NCBI RefSeq assembly: GCF_014698965.1
Contig: NZ_JACXAE010000049.1
Span: 62,001-126,000 of the forward strand
Length of the DNA: 64,000 bases
From: Iningainema tapete BLCC-T55
GTDB taxonomy: Bacteria; Cyanobacteriota; Cyanobacteriia; Cyanobacteriales; Nostocaceae
Reading direction: 5' to 3'
The notes beneath the pieces were generated by a model, which saw only the letters and a list, made by a program, of their open reading frames with translations, was not told the origin of the DNA and did no database searches. A program made the translations under genes and the position numbers. This document shows, in pieces, positions 52,459-61,259 of the stretch (the stretch's first letter is position 1; the number at the start of each line of letters is the position of its first letter).

Positions 52459-52839
52459 TTAGCGACGACCAGTGCTAGAGTATTGCTTTTGAACGGTATT
52501 GGTTTCAGAAGTTTGACCAGTTACGTTATCAGCACCTCTGTTGTAGCCAGATTGACCAGTCACTGAGTTAGCTCCAGCGGTTTGGTTAACAGGTTTGCGA
52601 GCAGGGACATAATTTTTACGATAACCACCACGAGCGCCACCGCGAATACCACTCTTTTGAATTTGTTGTTGAACGGTGTTGGTGATGGAAGATTGACCAG
52701 TGGTGTTACCGACACCTTTGTTAACACTAGATTGATTGGTAACACTGCTGCTGCCTGCAACTTGATCCCCTGCCAAAGCTGCAGTAGGAGCAAACATTAA
52801 ACCAGCCAATAAACCCAAAGCAAGAGACTTCTTCAACAT
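52459..52839 (-). CDS. Exported Gln/Asn/Ser/Thr-repeat protein, array member 1
   Basis: The 126-residue paralogue has a signal peptide (LGLLAGLMFAPTAALAG), block 1 VTNQSSVNKGVGNTTGQSS, a basic aromatic linker (GGARGGYRKNYVPARKPV), block 2 VTGQSGYNRGADNVTGQTS, and a short SSTGRR tail. It is the first gene of the leftward array, closest to the divergent XRE regulator. It is exported, probably by Sec. Similarity to curlin repeats is only in spacing of Gln, Asn and Gly. Confidence 0.83.
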   Translation of the reverse strand: MLKKSLALGLLAGLMFAPTAALAGDQVAGSSSVTNQSSVNKGVGNTTGQSSITNTVQQQIQKSGIRGGARGGYRKNYVPARKPVNQTAGANSVTGQSGYNRGADNVTGQTSETNTVQKQYSSTGRR

Positions 52840-53044
52840 ATTTTTAGACCTGAGAGCGTTGTGTGTTTGTTAATTTATCTACCCTTGGCTTTACCTATCT
52901 ACCGCAGTAGTGGCTTGCCTCATACTTAAATACTTTAACCAAAGAACTTAGGGGTGTCAAGTAGTTTGGGAAAATTTTTTTAGGTGAGTTTTTTCGTAAT
53001 TTAATGCTAGAATCTACGGCTATAGGTGAAACAAATGTGCTGTA

Positions 53045-53398
53045 GTGGCTGTGAAACAAAAGGCAAAACCAAGGATAGCTATTCTTCGCGAAAAGGCTGG
53101 ACTAACCCAGCTAGAATTGTCACGTCTTGTGGGCGTGACCGAAAGCACCATTCAAAACTGGGAAAGCGGAAGAACCGGGACAGATCACATAGAGAGAATT
53201 ATTAAGTTTTGTAAAGCTTTGGGCTGTCAAGTAGAAGACTTAATCGAGTACGTGAGCGAGTTAAGCGAAGAATCAGTAGCAAAACCCAAATCGCTCAGCG
53301 AAATACAAAATTTACTGGGAACTGACACACCAACCTCAGATCCTACCCCGAAAAAAGTCAAAACCAAAAGATCAGCAGAAGTCACGAGTCAATCGTAG
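53045..53398 (+). CDS. XRE-family regulator divergent from the exported-protein array
   Basis: The 117-residue protein starts at GTG (MAVKQKAKPRIAILREKAG). It has a Cro/C1 HTH (LTQLELSRLVGVTESTIQNW, ESGRTG) in residues 18-70 and then a Ser/Thr/Lys-rich tail. It lies 205 bases from member 1 of the array, back to back, making it a candidate regulator (inference). Its TAG stop lies in a GTAGAGAC repeat. Confidence 0.85.
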   Translation: MAVKQKAKPRIAILREKAGLTQLELSRLVGVTESTIQNWESGRTGTDHIERIIKFCKALGCQVEDLIEYVSELSEESVAKPKSLSEIQNLLGTDTPTSDPTPKKVKTKRSAEVTSQS

Positions 53399-53423
53399 AG
53401 ACGTTCAGCCGGAACGTCTGTAC
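53395..53423. repeat. GTAGAGAC-type repeat giving the XRE stop codon
   Basis: GTAGAGACGTTCAGCCGGAA then CGTCTGTAC. It lies between the XRE gene and the convergent deacetylase gene. Confidence 0.85.
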
Positions 53424-53427
53424 CCCA

Positions 53428-54096
53428 TCACCTCATTTGCCACAGAGTATCAACAGTGACAAACTGATAACCCTGCTGTATCAATTTGGGAATCAGTATT
53501 TGTGTTGTAGCAGCAACATCTTGTCCACCGCACACGCCATCATGCAAAACAATTTGTGAGCCATTTTTTACCTCTTGAAGAACTCGCTGCACTACAGTAT
53601 TAACACCAGGGCTGACCCAATCTTCTGGTACTACACTCCACATTACTGTTCTGTAATGCCACTGTTGCAATAAATTTAAAGTTGTGGGTGTAAACAATCC
53701 ATTTGGAGGACGAACATCACGTACTAATTTGGGTTGAAGGTGACAAGCACTATATATTGCCGCTTGAGTTTTTTCTAAGCTGTGTTTAAGATCTGTTGGA
53801 GAGAGCATGGGAAAATTTTGATGATCGTACCCATGTAATCCAATCCAGTGTCCTTTGTCGAATACCTGTTTAGCTATTGCTGGTGAACGGTTGACGCAAG
53901 CACCTAACCAGAAAAAGCTTGCTTTCACATTGTAACGGTCTAGAACTTGCAATAACTGGGATGTGTATTGGGGATGGGGACCATCATCAAAGGTGAGGGC
54001 GACAACTTTGGCATGGCGAGCGCCACTCCAAAGACAGTCAGGGAAGGTTGGCTTGAGAATTGGGTACAAAATCGGAAATAAAGGATATAGCTGCAT
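53428..54096 (-). CDS. Polysaccharide deacetylase (NodB/CE4)
   Basis: The 222-residue CE4 enzyme has motif 1 TFDDGPHPQY (both Asp present), motif 2 HGYDHQNF preceded by GLHG (metal-binding His), VRDVRPPNGLF as motif 3, and VLHDGVCGG as motif 5. It removes acetyl groups from chitin-like or peptidoglycan glycans. No signal peptide is visible in this frame; a near-N-terminal hydrophobic stretch (LYPLFPILYPIL) might anchor it. Confidence 0.9.
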   Translation of the reverse strand: MQLYPLFPILYPILKPTFPDCLWSGARHAKVVALTFDDGPHPQYTSQLLQVLDRYNVKASFFWLGACVNRSPAIAKQVFDKGHWIGLHGYDHQNFPMLSPTDLKHSLEKTQAAIYSACHLQPKLVRDVRPPNGLFTPTTLNLLQQWHYRTVMWSVVPEDWVSPGVNTVVQRVLQEVKNGSQIVLHDGVCGGQDVAATTQILIPKLIQQGYQFVTVDTLWQMR

Positions 54097-54685
54097 TTTT
54101 GGATTTGAGATTAGTAAATTTCCCCATCGCCCCTATTCTACGCAACTGAACTGCTGACAGCTATTTTCCATTGATTGAAATACCAAATGTAGAGACGTTA
54201 TACCGTTTCTTCAAAAGCTGGCTACACATGATCCTCTTGTGTCCCCCAAGGCATCGGGGGGTTGGGGGGATCAGATTTGTGGCAACGATCAAGAGATTTA
54301 GTATTACATGTAACTAAATGTAGAGACGTTACATGTAACGTCTCTACAAGAATATTGTGTCCCTACGGTTCATGTGTATTTAACTGCATCATTTGTATGT
54401 AAAGTTTTGTAACAGTTTGCGTAACTCCTAAGAATGCTTCCGATATTTAAACATAAAGATTGAAGAGTCTAATCTAGGTCATGCTAAAATTAGATACTTA
54501 AAGCCTTAGTATAACAGCAAAAATTTTTGCATCATAGCGAAATTTATTTTTCATAAAAATTTGAATTGGTATTGGTTCAAACGAATAAAGGCAATAAACA
54601 CAGCTAAACAAATGTCTTTCACTAACCACTGGGAGTGTAAAAGTTATGCCATACACGGAATGGGATGACATATGGGGCTTTGAAG
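54097..54685. other. Repeat-rich gap after the deacetylase gene
   Basis: Contains a partial GTAGAGAC copy (about 54189-54205), a C-run/G-run palindrome (54241-54275) and a full GTAGAGAC palindrome (54320-54347). No gene is supported. Confidence 0.55.
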
Positions 54686-54829
54686 GATATCCAGGATCCC
54701 CCGACAGGACGGCTCTACGGCAATTCCCACCCCACCAAAATTGTCGAAGCACAGGGATGGGTAGTTGATGGTGACGGTGGCATTGTTCTCGTTGCCCAAG
54801 CCCCTTCCTCTCAACAACTTAACACGTGA
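54686..54829 (+). pseudogene. C-terminal remnant of a filamentous-haemagglutinin-like exoprotein
   Basis: The frame reads DIQDPPTGRLYGNSHPTKIV followed by EAQGWVVDGDGGIVLVAQAP and a stop. The EAQGWVVDxDGxIVLVAQAP ending is typical, from memory, of the C-termini of large cyanobacterial two-partner-secretion exoproteins. No start codon or upstream body of such a gene remains here. Confidence 0.45.
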
Positions 54830-54901
54830 TCGCCCCTACCTTCCCTTGCTTGCCCCACAAAATAGCACAAAAGGTGCGCGATCGCACATTGACACCCTAC
54901 T

Positions 54902-54940
54902 AGAAACCCGGCTTTTTGAAAAAGCTGGGTTTCTTTATTT
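54902..54940. terminator. AGAAACCCGG hairpin with T-rich tail
   Basis: AGAAACCCGGCTTTTT pairs with AAAAAGCTGGGTTTCT and is followed by TTATTT. It is a dispersed repeat type that could terminate transcription. Confidence 0.6.
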
Positions 54941-54986
54941 CCTACGTAACACTGTCTCACAAAAACCTTGATATAAATACAAATCT

Positions 54987-55014
54987 GTAGAGACTTCGTA
55001 TTTCGCGTCTCTAC
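54987..55014. repeat. GTAGAGAC-type repeat identical to the copy inside hlyD
   Basis: GTAGAGACTTCGTATTTCGC then GTCTCTAC, matching all 28 bases of the copy at 61647-61674 inside the HlyD gene. Confidence 0.92.
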
Positions 55015-55068
55015 AAAATGCATCTGTATAAACACAATTTTGTTAAGAAGTTATAAATTCACAAAATC

Positions 55069-55200
55069 GCTGCGTAAATCTTTTAAATATCCCCGATAAG
55101 TATGTAAAGGTTCAAGGTTGAGTTAAGCGAGATATGGAGGAAATACCTCCGATTGAACTGAATTAACCTTACCTAATAATCATCAATTAGAAGGAAAAAA
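55069..55200 (+). promoter_or_regulatory. Conserved leader of PPC gene 1
   Basis: The blocks TGCGTAAATCTTTTA, CCCCGATAAGTA and AAAGGTTCAAGG are repeated in the same order before PPC gene 2 (56170-56294). Both end in a purine-rich RBS (AAGGAAAAAA) directly before ATG. Probably a duplicated promoter. Confidence 0.6.
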
Positions 55201-56004
55201 ATGGCTAGTTTAATCGACAGTACTGTTTCATCGGCTCTCATTAATTACAACGCAATTAATGATATCTTAGTCTCTGATTTTACCCGCAACATTGGGACTC
55301 TAACTGATACTGCTGTTACCCGTAACGGTTACTCTGTAACTCCGTCTGATCCTACAGATGTCTTTAAGTTTAATGTTGGGAGTAACAGTCATATCAACCT
55401 AGCGCTAACAAATATTAGCGCTGGCGATGATGCAGATCTAAGACTTTACCGAGATAATGGTAACGGTTACTTCGACTCTAACGATACGTTAGTTTCAAGT
55501 TCTGTTCGCGGAAGCAACAACGATGACGCAATTAACGTTGCAGCACAATCGGCTGGAACTTATTTTGCTGAAGTTAGTCGTTATGCTCCTGGTAGTTCAG
55601 GTAATGTAACTTACAATTTAGCCTTGTCTACTGCTTCACCTAGTAACCTACTGGCTAATGAGTACGAAGTGGGAAACTTGTCAGGCGATCGCACTTATTA
55701 TGGTGCAATCAATAATAGCAACGCTGCTGATGTTTACCACTTCTCTCTAGGATTTTACGAGGGGGTGAACATTAATTTAACCGGGCTGAGTGCTGATGCT
55801 GATATTAGACTGATTCAAGACGGTGGAAATCGGATTGTTGAATTATCCGAGGTAATTAGAACTTCTACCAATGGCGGCAGTCTCTCGGAAAGTATTTCCG
55901 GGTTTGACCTTTCCGGTGACTACTACCTCCAAGTCTATCAATATGGTAACAGTAGCACAAACTACACCCTCAACTTCGATTACTTCCCTACCACTTATGC
56001 TTAA
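55201..56004 (+). CDS. Tandem PPC-domain protein 1, predicted type I secretion substrate
   Basis: The 267-residue protein has no signal peptide. It holds two pre-peptidase C-terminal-like beta domains (about residues 28-150 and 155-265). Hallmarks are DPTDVFKFNVG, INLALTNISAGDDADLRLY and the second ADVYHFSLGFYEG, LTGLSADADIRL. The loop YRDNGNGYFDSND looks like a calcium-binding EF-hand-type loop. It is a close relative of the next gene. The nearby ABC exporter and HlyD suggest secretion by that system, which is an inference. Confidence 0.85.
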   Translation: MASLIDSTVSSALINYNAINDILVSDFTRNIGTLTDTAVTRNGYSVTPSDPTDVFKFNVGSNSHINLALTNISAGDDADLRLYRDNGNGYFDSNDTLVSSSVRGSNNDDAINVAAQSAGTYFAEVSRYAPGSSGNVTYNLALSTASPSNLLANEYEVGNLSGDRTYYGAINNSNAADVYHFSLGFYEGVNINLTGLSADADIRLIQDGGNRIVELSEVIRTSTNGGSLSESISGFDLSGDYYLQVYQYGNSSTNYTLNFDYFPTTYA

Positions 56005-56024
56005 GCTTGAGCATGACTTGAATA

Positions 56025-56112
56025 AGTAATTGAAAGCATTGAGGGACAATGCTTTCCACAAGTTGCAAATAATACAGCGGCAGAGTACCAATTTTTGGTC
56101 TTTGCCGCTTTT
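56025..56112 (+). terminator. Hairpins and terminator after PPC gene 1
   Basis: A hairpin GAAAGCATTGAGGGACAATGCTTTC is followed by a second stem GCGGCAGAG...CTTTGCCGC with TTTT. The same pair follows PPC gene 2. Confidence 0.8.
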
Positions 56113-56294
56113 GTTATTAGTTTATGGCATTTTTCTTAAAAAGCGTTGTAAACAAATGTCAATATTACTGACTTGCTGCGTAAATCTTTTATCTACCCCC
56201 GATAAGTAAACAAAGGTTCAAGGGAAGTAAAAAGAGTAATAAACAAAACTTACCTTGCCTTGAGTAAATCACGATCAACATTTAAAGGAAAAAA

Positions 56295-57038
56295 ATGACT
56301 ACTTACAACTATACTGTTGGTACTTTGACCGAAACCGCTGTTACCCGTAGCAACTACTTAACGAACGAAACAGACTCTAGAGATGTTTATAAGTTCTCAA
56401 CTACTGGTACCAGCGACATTAACTTGTCTCTTTCTCGGATTAGCAGTGGTGATGACGCTGACTTAAGATTATATCGCGACAATGGTAACGGTTACTTTGA
56501 CTCAGGAGATCAGTGGATTACTAGTTCTAGTGCTAGCGGAAACCGCGATGACGCGATTAATGCTAGAGGTGATGCTGGTACTTATTTTGCTGAAGTGGTT
56601 CGTTATTCTCCCGGTAGTACAGGTACTGTAAATTATAATTTAGCTTTGTCTGCTACCTCACCTTACTCGCCAAGTAACCTTTTACCCAAAGAGATTAATC
56701 TTGGTGACTTGTCTAGCGATACCACCCGCTCTGGCTATATCAGTAACTATAACACCACTGATGTTTACAGCTTTTCATTAGACTTTTACGAAGGTACTAA
56801 TATTAGCCTAACCGGACTCAGTGCCGATGCAGATATTAGACTGTATCAAGACAACAACAACAACGGTATTGTAGACACAAATGAGTTAGTGCGCTCTTCC
56901 ACTAATGGTGGTTCTTCATCCGAGTATATTTCTGGAATTGATCTTTCTGGTAACTACTTCTTAATGGTGTCTCAATATGGTAGTAGCAGTACAAGCTATA
57001 ATTTGAACTTTGACCATTACACCACTACCTTTGCTTAG
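56295..57038 (+). CDS. Tandem PPC-domain protein 2, predicted type I secretion substrate
   Basis: The 247-residue paralogue of the preceding gene has two PPC-like domains (about 5-125 and 135-245) and the same YRDNGNGYFDSGD loop. A second loop, DNNNNGIVDTNE, matches the 12-residue EF-hand pattern (D1, N3, N5, D9, E12). It lacks the N-terminal 20 residues of gene 1. Both flanks are duplicated with it, showing that a whole transcription unit was copied. Confidence 0.85.
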   Translation: MTTYNYTVGTLTETAVTRSNYLTNETDSRDVYKFSTTGTSDINLSLSRISSGDDADLRLYRDNGNGYFDSGDQWITSSSASGNRDDAINARGDAGTYFAEVVRYSPGSTGTVNYNLALSATSPYSPSNLLPKEINLGDLSSDTTRSGYISNYNTTDVYSFSLDFYEGTNISLTGLSADADIRLYQDNNNNGIVDTNELVRSSTNGGSSSEYISGIDLSGNYFLMVSQYGSSSTSYNLNFDHYTTTFA

Positions 57039-57071
57039 GTTTGAACATGAAAGTTTCGCTCATGAAAAATA

Positions 57072-57154
57072 ATTGAAAGCATTGAGGGACAATGCTTTCA
57101 ACAAGTTGCAAATGATACAGGCGGCATACCAATCTTGTATGCTGCCGCTTTATT
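57072..57154 (+). terminator. Hairpins and terminator after PPC gene 2
   Basis: The same GAAAGCATTGAGGGACAATG hairpin, then GCGGCATAC...GTATGCTGCCGC and a T-rich tail. Confidence 0.78.
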
Positions 57155-57290
57155 TTATTCTACAAGATTTTTGCTCTTTGACAATCTACTTTTTCTACTT
57201 CACATCAAAGATTAAATTGTGAAAAACTGTAAATAGTTACAGATAGTTGCGTAAAATCTTTTACTTAAGCTGAAAATTACATAATTACGC

Positions 57291-57397
57291 CTTGAACTGA
57301 AGTTCAAGGCTGATAGCTGAAGTCCGTTAAAACGGACTAACTGTATACTAGTAAGCTGTCTTCTTACTTGAGCTATCAGCAGAGAAATTTATTTCAA
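57291..57397. repeat. Mosaic palindrome cluster before the secretion genes
   Basis: Module A (57291-57308), B AGTCCGTTAAAACGGACT (57321-57338), another B-like hairpin (57350-57368) and a C-like AT hairpin. Same order as the cluster at 26.94 kb. The rest of the 400-base gap has no gene. Confidence 0.85.
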
Positions 57398-57447
57398 GGC
57401 TGATAAGAAGCTTTTCCTTTTTTATCAGTAAAAAGATATTTCAAATT

Positions 57448-58224
57448 ATGAATCAAGTGTTACATATCGCTAGTAATGAGATCGCCACTTCTGAAATTAT
57501 CCCGACACTTACCAGTTACAACATGATCCCGCAACTGATATGCGAGAGTATAATTAATAGGGCGATCGCATCAATTACATGCTCAGAAGAAGAAACAGCA
57601 AATGCTCTAGAGCAATTTTATCAAAATTGGGATTTGACAACACAAGAGAAAAGACTTGCTTGGCGTCAGCGTTACAGTCTCACCCAAGAACAGCTAGAAC
57701 AGTTAGCAACAAGAAAGCTCAGAATTGAGAAATTCAAACAAGTTACTTGGGGAAATCAACTAGAATTTTACTTTCTCAAACGCAAAAAACAATTAGATAA
57801 AGTCATTTATTCTTTAATTAGAACTGAAGAAAGAGGAACGGCTAACGAATTGTACTTTCGGATCAAAGAAGGAGAACAGTCTTTAGCTGAACTAGCACAA
57901 GAATATTCCATCGGTATAGAAGCAGATACAAACGGAATCTTGGGCCCTGTAGAATTGGGAAATCTCCCAGTTAATCTTGCTCAATTACTCTATACAAGTC
58001 AAGTAGGAATTATTCAACCACCCGTACCTTTTGGCGAATCTTGGTTAATTGTACGTGTTGAGAAGCTAATACCAGCACAGTTAGACGACTTTATGCGCCA
58101 AAGACTACTCCAAGAAAATTTTGAAGCTTGGTTTCAACAACAACTTAGTCAACTCTCACCAGAAGAACAAATTTGGATGGGAGTCAAACGTAAAGTATCA
58201 ATTCAACAAGCGCTCGCCGCATAA
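57448..58224 (+). CDS. Parvulin-type peptidylprolyl isomerase of the secretion locus
   Basis: The 258-residue protein has a helical N-terminal chaperone-like part (SurA style, about 30-135). A parvulin-like PPIase domain (about 135-215) follows, with NELYFRIKEGEQSLAELAQE, YSIGIEADTNGILGPVELG and FGESWLIVRVEKL. Such genes precede cyanobacterial HlyB/HlyD-type exporters and may help substrate folding or delivery. No signal peptide is seen, so it probably acts in the cytoplasm. Confidence 0.85.
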   Translation: MNQVLHIASNEIATSEIIPTLTSYNMIPQLICESIINRAIASITCSEEETANALEQFYQNWDLTTQEKRLAWRQRYSLTQEQLEQLATRKLRIEKFKQVTWGNQLEFYFLKRKKQLDKVIYSLIRTEERGTANELYFRIKEGEQSLAELAQEYSIGIEADTNGILGPVELGNLPVNLAQLLYTSQVGIIQPPVPFGESWLIVRVEKLIPAQLDDFMRQRLLQENFEAWFQQQLSQLSPEEQIWMGVKRKVSIQQALAA

Positions 58225-58275
58225 ATAACTCAAAAATTAAGTACAGAAGTTCCTACAGAAAGTCTCTTCAGCACT

Positions 58276-61221
58276 ATGACATCCAGCACAATTGATATCA
58301 AACAAATTCTTGCAGAACAATTTCCCTTCCAACACTTGTCACCAAACGCATTAGAAAATTTAGAAGGAAAAGTCCAATTTCTGCGCTACCGCATGGGACA
58401 GGTGATAGTAACGCAAGAAGCCATGCCAGAACAGATTAGCATACTCTTGCAGGGACAAGCTCGTCTTTTAGGATACGATCGCCGCACACAGAAAGCCGAC
58501 ACACTAAAATTACTACAACCAGGGGAAGTTGTCGGTTGGATTAGTCATGTACGGGGTGTAGCTTGTGAAACGGCGATTGCCTCAAAAGAAGCAATTTGCC
58601 TCAATCTTCCCAGCGCTGATTTTCTCAACCTTATGAAGCGAGAGAAAGCTTTTGCCAAAGCATTACAAAGCCGAACAGACATCATCGAAGTGTACGATTT
58701 ACTGGGTGAAGAATTAAATCGCCGCGCAGATGGCAGCACTGATTTAGCAAAACTTGCTCAGAATGTATGGGAAGCAGCTACTGTATTAACACTACAACAC
58801 ATAAGTACCGCCCTGTTCAAGGAGAACAGGGGGGATCATATATGGTTAGTCAGCGGTAGTTCACAAACTGAATTTCCTGTAGGTAGCCGTTTAGAATTTG
58901 CAGACGCAATTGAGCGAATATCTATAAACAGCAGTGTACGTTTAGTAGGTGTACCTAAATCTTTACTTCCTGCGCCAAAAGAGATAGCACCAAAACCAAC
59001 AACAGATTCCTGGTTGGCAGAAATTCCTTACGCTCCAGAAATGAGCACAAAACCAAAATCAGCCAAACAATCTAGACGGGAATTCCCTTACATCAAAGCT
59101 AGAGGTCCAGTTGATGCATCTTTAGCTTGCTTCCAGATGTTGAGCCAATACTATCATATACCTTTCCGCCGAGATACACTACGACGGGTTGTAGATAAAC
59201 AGCATCAACGCGGTAGCATATCATTACCATTTTGTGCTGCAGTAGCAGAAATGATGGGATTGACAACACAAATAGTCAAGATTCCCGCATCCGCAGTCAG
59301 TCGCCTGCAACCACCTGTGATGATATCTTGGCAAGACAGTTTTGCAATTATTTACAAAACTAGCGAGCAAGAGTTACTGATTGCCGTTCCCGAAATGGGG
59401 TTAGTTAAACGCAAATCGAGAGACTTTGCAGAAACTTGGGGTAATGAAGGTGAAGTACTGTTGCTGCAACCTACGAAACACACTCCTAAATCACGTTTTG
59501 GTCTTTCTTGGTTTGTTCCTGCATTACGTCGCCATCGCAAGGTACTGATTGAAGTGTTGATTGCTTCGATAGTAGTGCAAATTTTCGGGTTAGTAAATCC
59601 CCTGACAACACAGGTAATTATTGATAAAGTACTAGTTGGTAATAGCCCCGATACTTTAGAAGTTTTGGGCATCTTTTTACTTGTAGTAGGGGTGGTAGAA
59701 GCAATTCTCACCAATGTTCGCACTCATTTATTTGTTGATACCACCAACCGCATCGACTTATCACTAGGTTCAGAAGTCATCAATCACCTGTTACGTCTAC
59801 CCTTATCTTACTTTGACCGCCGCCCTGTAGGGGAATTAGCCACGCGGGTTAGTGAACTTGAACATATTCGTTCTTTCCTCACAGGTACTGCTTTGACTGT
59901 GGTGATGGATTCGGTGTTTTCGATCATCTACATTTTTGTCATGGCGATTTACAGTTGGGCGCTGACATTAGTAGCACTAGCAACAGTACCTTTGTTCGCC
60001 TTGCTCAACTTGTTAGTATCACCTGTGATGCGGCGACAATTGAACGAAAAAGCCGAACGCAACGCCGAGACACACTCTTACCTGGTAGAAGTGATGGCGG
60101 GAATGCAGACAGTCAAAGCGCAAAATTTGGAGATGCGATCGCGTTGGCAATGGCAAGAACGTTATGCTCGATACATCAGCGCTGGGTTTAAGACAATCTC
60201 TACGCAAACTACTGCAGGTTCTATCAGTAGCTTCCTCAATAAACTCTCTAGTTTGTTAGTACTGTGGGTAGGAGCTTACCTAGTCCTAAACGGACAACTT
60301 ACCTTAGGACAACTGATTGCTTTCCGCATCATCTCTGGTTATGTTACCAGTCCTTTGCTACGCTTAGTCCAACTGTGGCAGAATTTCCAAGAAACAGCTT
60401 TGTCTCTACAAAGACTCAGTGACATTCTTGATAGTCCTCAAGAAGCAGAAACTGCTGAACAGCAAAACATTTTCATGCCTGCAATTGAAGGTAACGTTCG
60501 CTACGAAGATTTATCCTTCAGCTTCCGTGCTAATGGTCCCTTGCAACTGTGTAAAATTAACTTAAGTTTCCCTGCAGGTTCGTTTGTCGGCGTTGTCGGT
60601 CAAAGTGGTTCTGGAAAGAGTACACTGTTAAAATTATTACCAAGATTGTATGAACCTAAATTAGGGAAAATCTTAATTGACGGTTACGATATCAGTAAAG
60701 TAGACCTTTACTCCCTACGCCGTCAAATAGGAGTGGTGCTACAAGATACATTATTATTCGACGGTACAGTACGAGAAAATATCGCCTTAGCTTGTCCTGA
60801 TGCTAGTGATGAAGAAATTATCGCCGCCGCCAAAGTAGCATTTGCCCACGACTTTATTATGTCCCTGCCTAACGGGTACAATACCCCTGTAGGTGAAAGA
60901 GGTGCAGGACTTTCTGGAGGACAACGGCAACGGATTGCGATCGCTCGCACCGTCTTGCAAAATCCTCAACTACTTATCCTCGACGAAGCCACCAGCGCCC
61001 TAGACTACAACGCAGAAGCACAAGTTTGCCGCAACCTAGCCGAAGCATTCAAAGGCAAAACAGTATTTTTCATCACCCACCGCTTAAGTACAATTCGCCA
61101 TGCTGACACAATTCTCATGATGGATTCTGGCACAGTCGTAGAAGAAGGAACCCACACAGAATTAATGTCCCTCAAGGGCTACTACTACTGTTTATACCAG
61201 CAACAACAAACACAGATTTAG
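58276..61221 (+). CDS. Type I secretion ABC exporter with cNMP-binding and inactive C39-like domains
   Basis: The 981-residue protein has a cyclic-nucleotide-binding-like domain (about 20-140) and a C39-peptidase-like domain (about 270-400). An ABC membrane domain (about 415-715) and an ATPase domain (about 735-975) follow, with Walker A GQSGSGKST, signature LSGGQRQRIAIART and Walker B LLILDEATSA. In the C39 region the catalytic Cys position reads VDASLACFQML (Ala for Cys) and the His position reads WQDSFAII. It is therefore a C39-like docking domain rather than a protease. At 58811-58831 a palindrome encodes ALFKENRG in frame. Confidence 0.92.
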   Translation: MTSSTIDIKQILAEQFPFQHLSPNALENLEGKVQFLRYRMGQVIVTQEAMPEQISILLQGQARLLGYDRRTQKADTLKLLQPGEVVGWISHVRGVACETAIASKEAICLNLPSADFLNLMKREKAFAKALQSRTDIIEVYDLLGEELNRRADGSTDLAKLAQNVWEAATVLTLQHISTALFKENRGDHIWLVSGSSQTEFPVGSRLEFADAIERISINSSVRLVGVPKSLLPAPKEIAPKPTTDSWLAEIPYAPEMSTKPKSAKQSRREFPYIKARGPVDASLACFQMLSQYYHIPFRRDTLRRVVDKQHQRGSISLPFCAAVAEMMGLTTQIVKIPASAVSRLQPPVMISWQDSFAIIYKTSEQELLIAVPEMGLVKRKSRDFAETWGNEGEVLLLQPTKHTPKSRFGLSWFVPALRRHRKVLIEVLIASIVVQIFGLVNPLTTQVIIDKVLVGNSPDTLEVLGIFLLVVGVVEAILTNVRTHLFVDTTNRIDLSLGSEVINHLLRLPLSYFDRRPVGELATRVSELEHIRSFLTGTALTVVMDSVFSIIYIFVMAIYSWALTLVALATVPLFALLNLLVSPVMRRQLNEKAERNAETHSYLVEVMAGMQTVKAQNLEMRSRWQWQERYARYISAGFKTISTQTTAGSISSFLNKLSSLLVLWVGAYLVLNGQLTLGQLIAFRIISGYVTSPLLRLVQLWQNFQETALSLQRLSDILDSPQEAETAEQQNIFMPAIEGNVRYEDLSFSFRANGPLQLCKINLSFPAGSFVGVVGQSGSGKSTLLKLLPRLYEPKLGKILIDGYDISKVDLYSLRRQIGVVLQDTLLFDGTVRENIALACPDASDEEIIAAAKVAFAHDFIMSLPNGYNTPVGERGAGLSGGQRQRIAIARTVLQNPQLLILDEATSALDYNAEAQVCRNLAEAFKGKTVFFITHRLSTIRHADTILMMDSGTVVEEGTHTELMSLKGYYYCLYQQQQTQI
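58811..58831. repeat. Palindrome inserted in frame in the exporter gene
   Basis: CCCTGTTC and GAACAGGG enclose AAGGA. It lies in the region between the cNMP-binding and C39-like domains of the exporter. Confidence 0.75.
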
Positions 61222-61259
61222 CTAATGGTAAAAACAATTACCAATTAACAATTAACACA

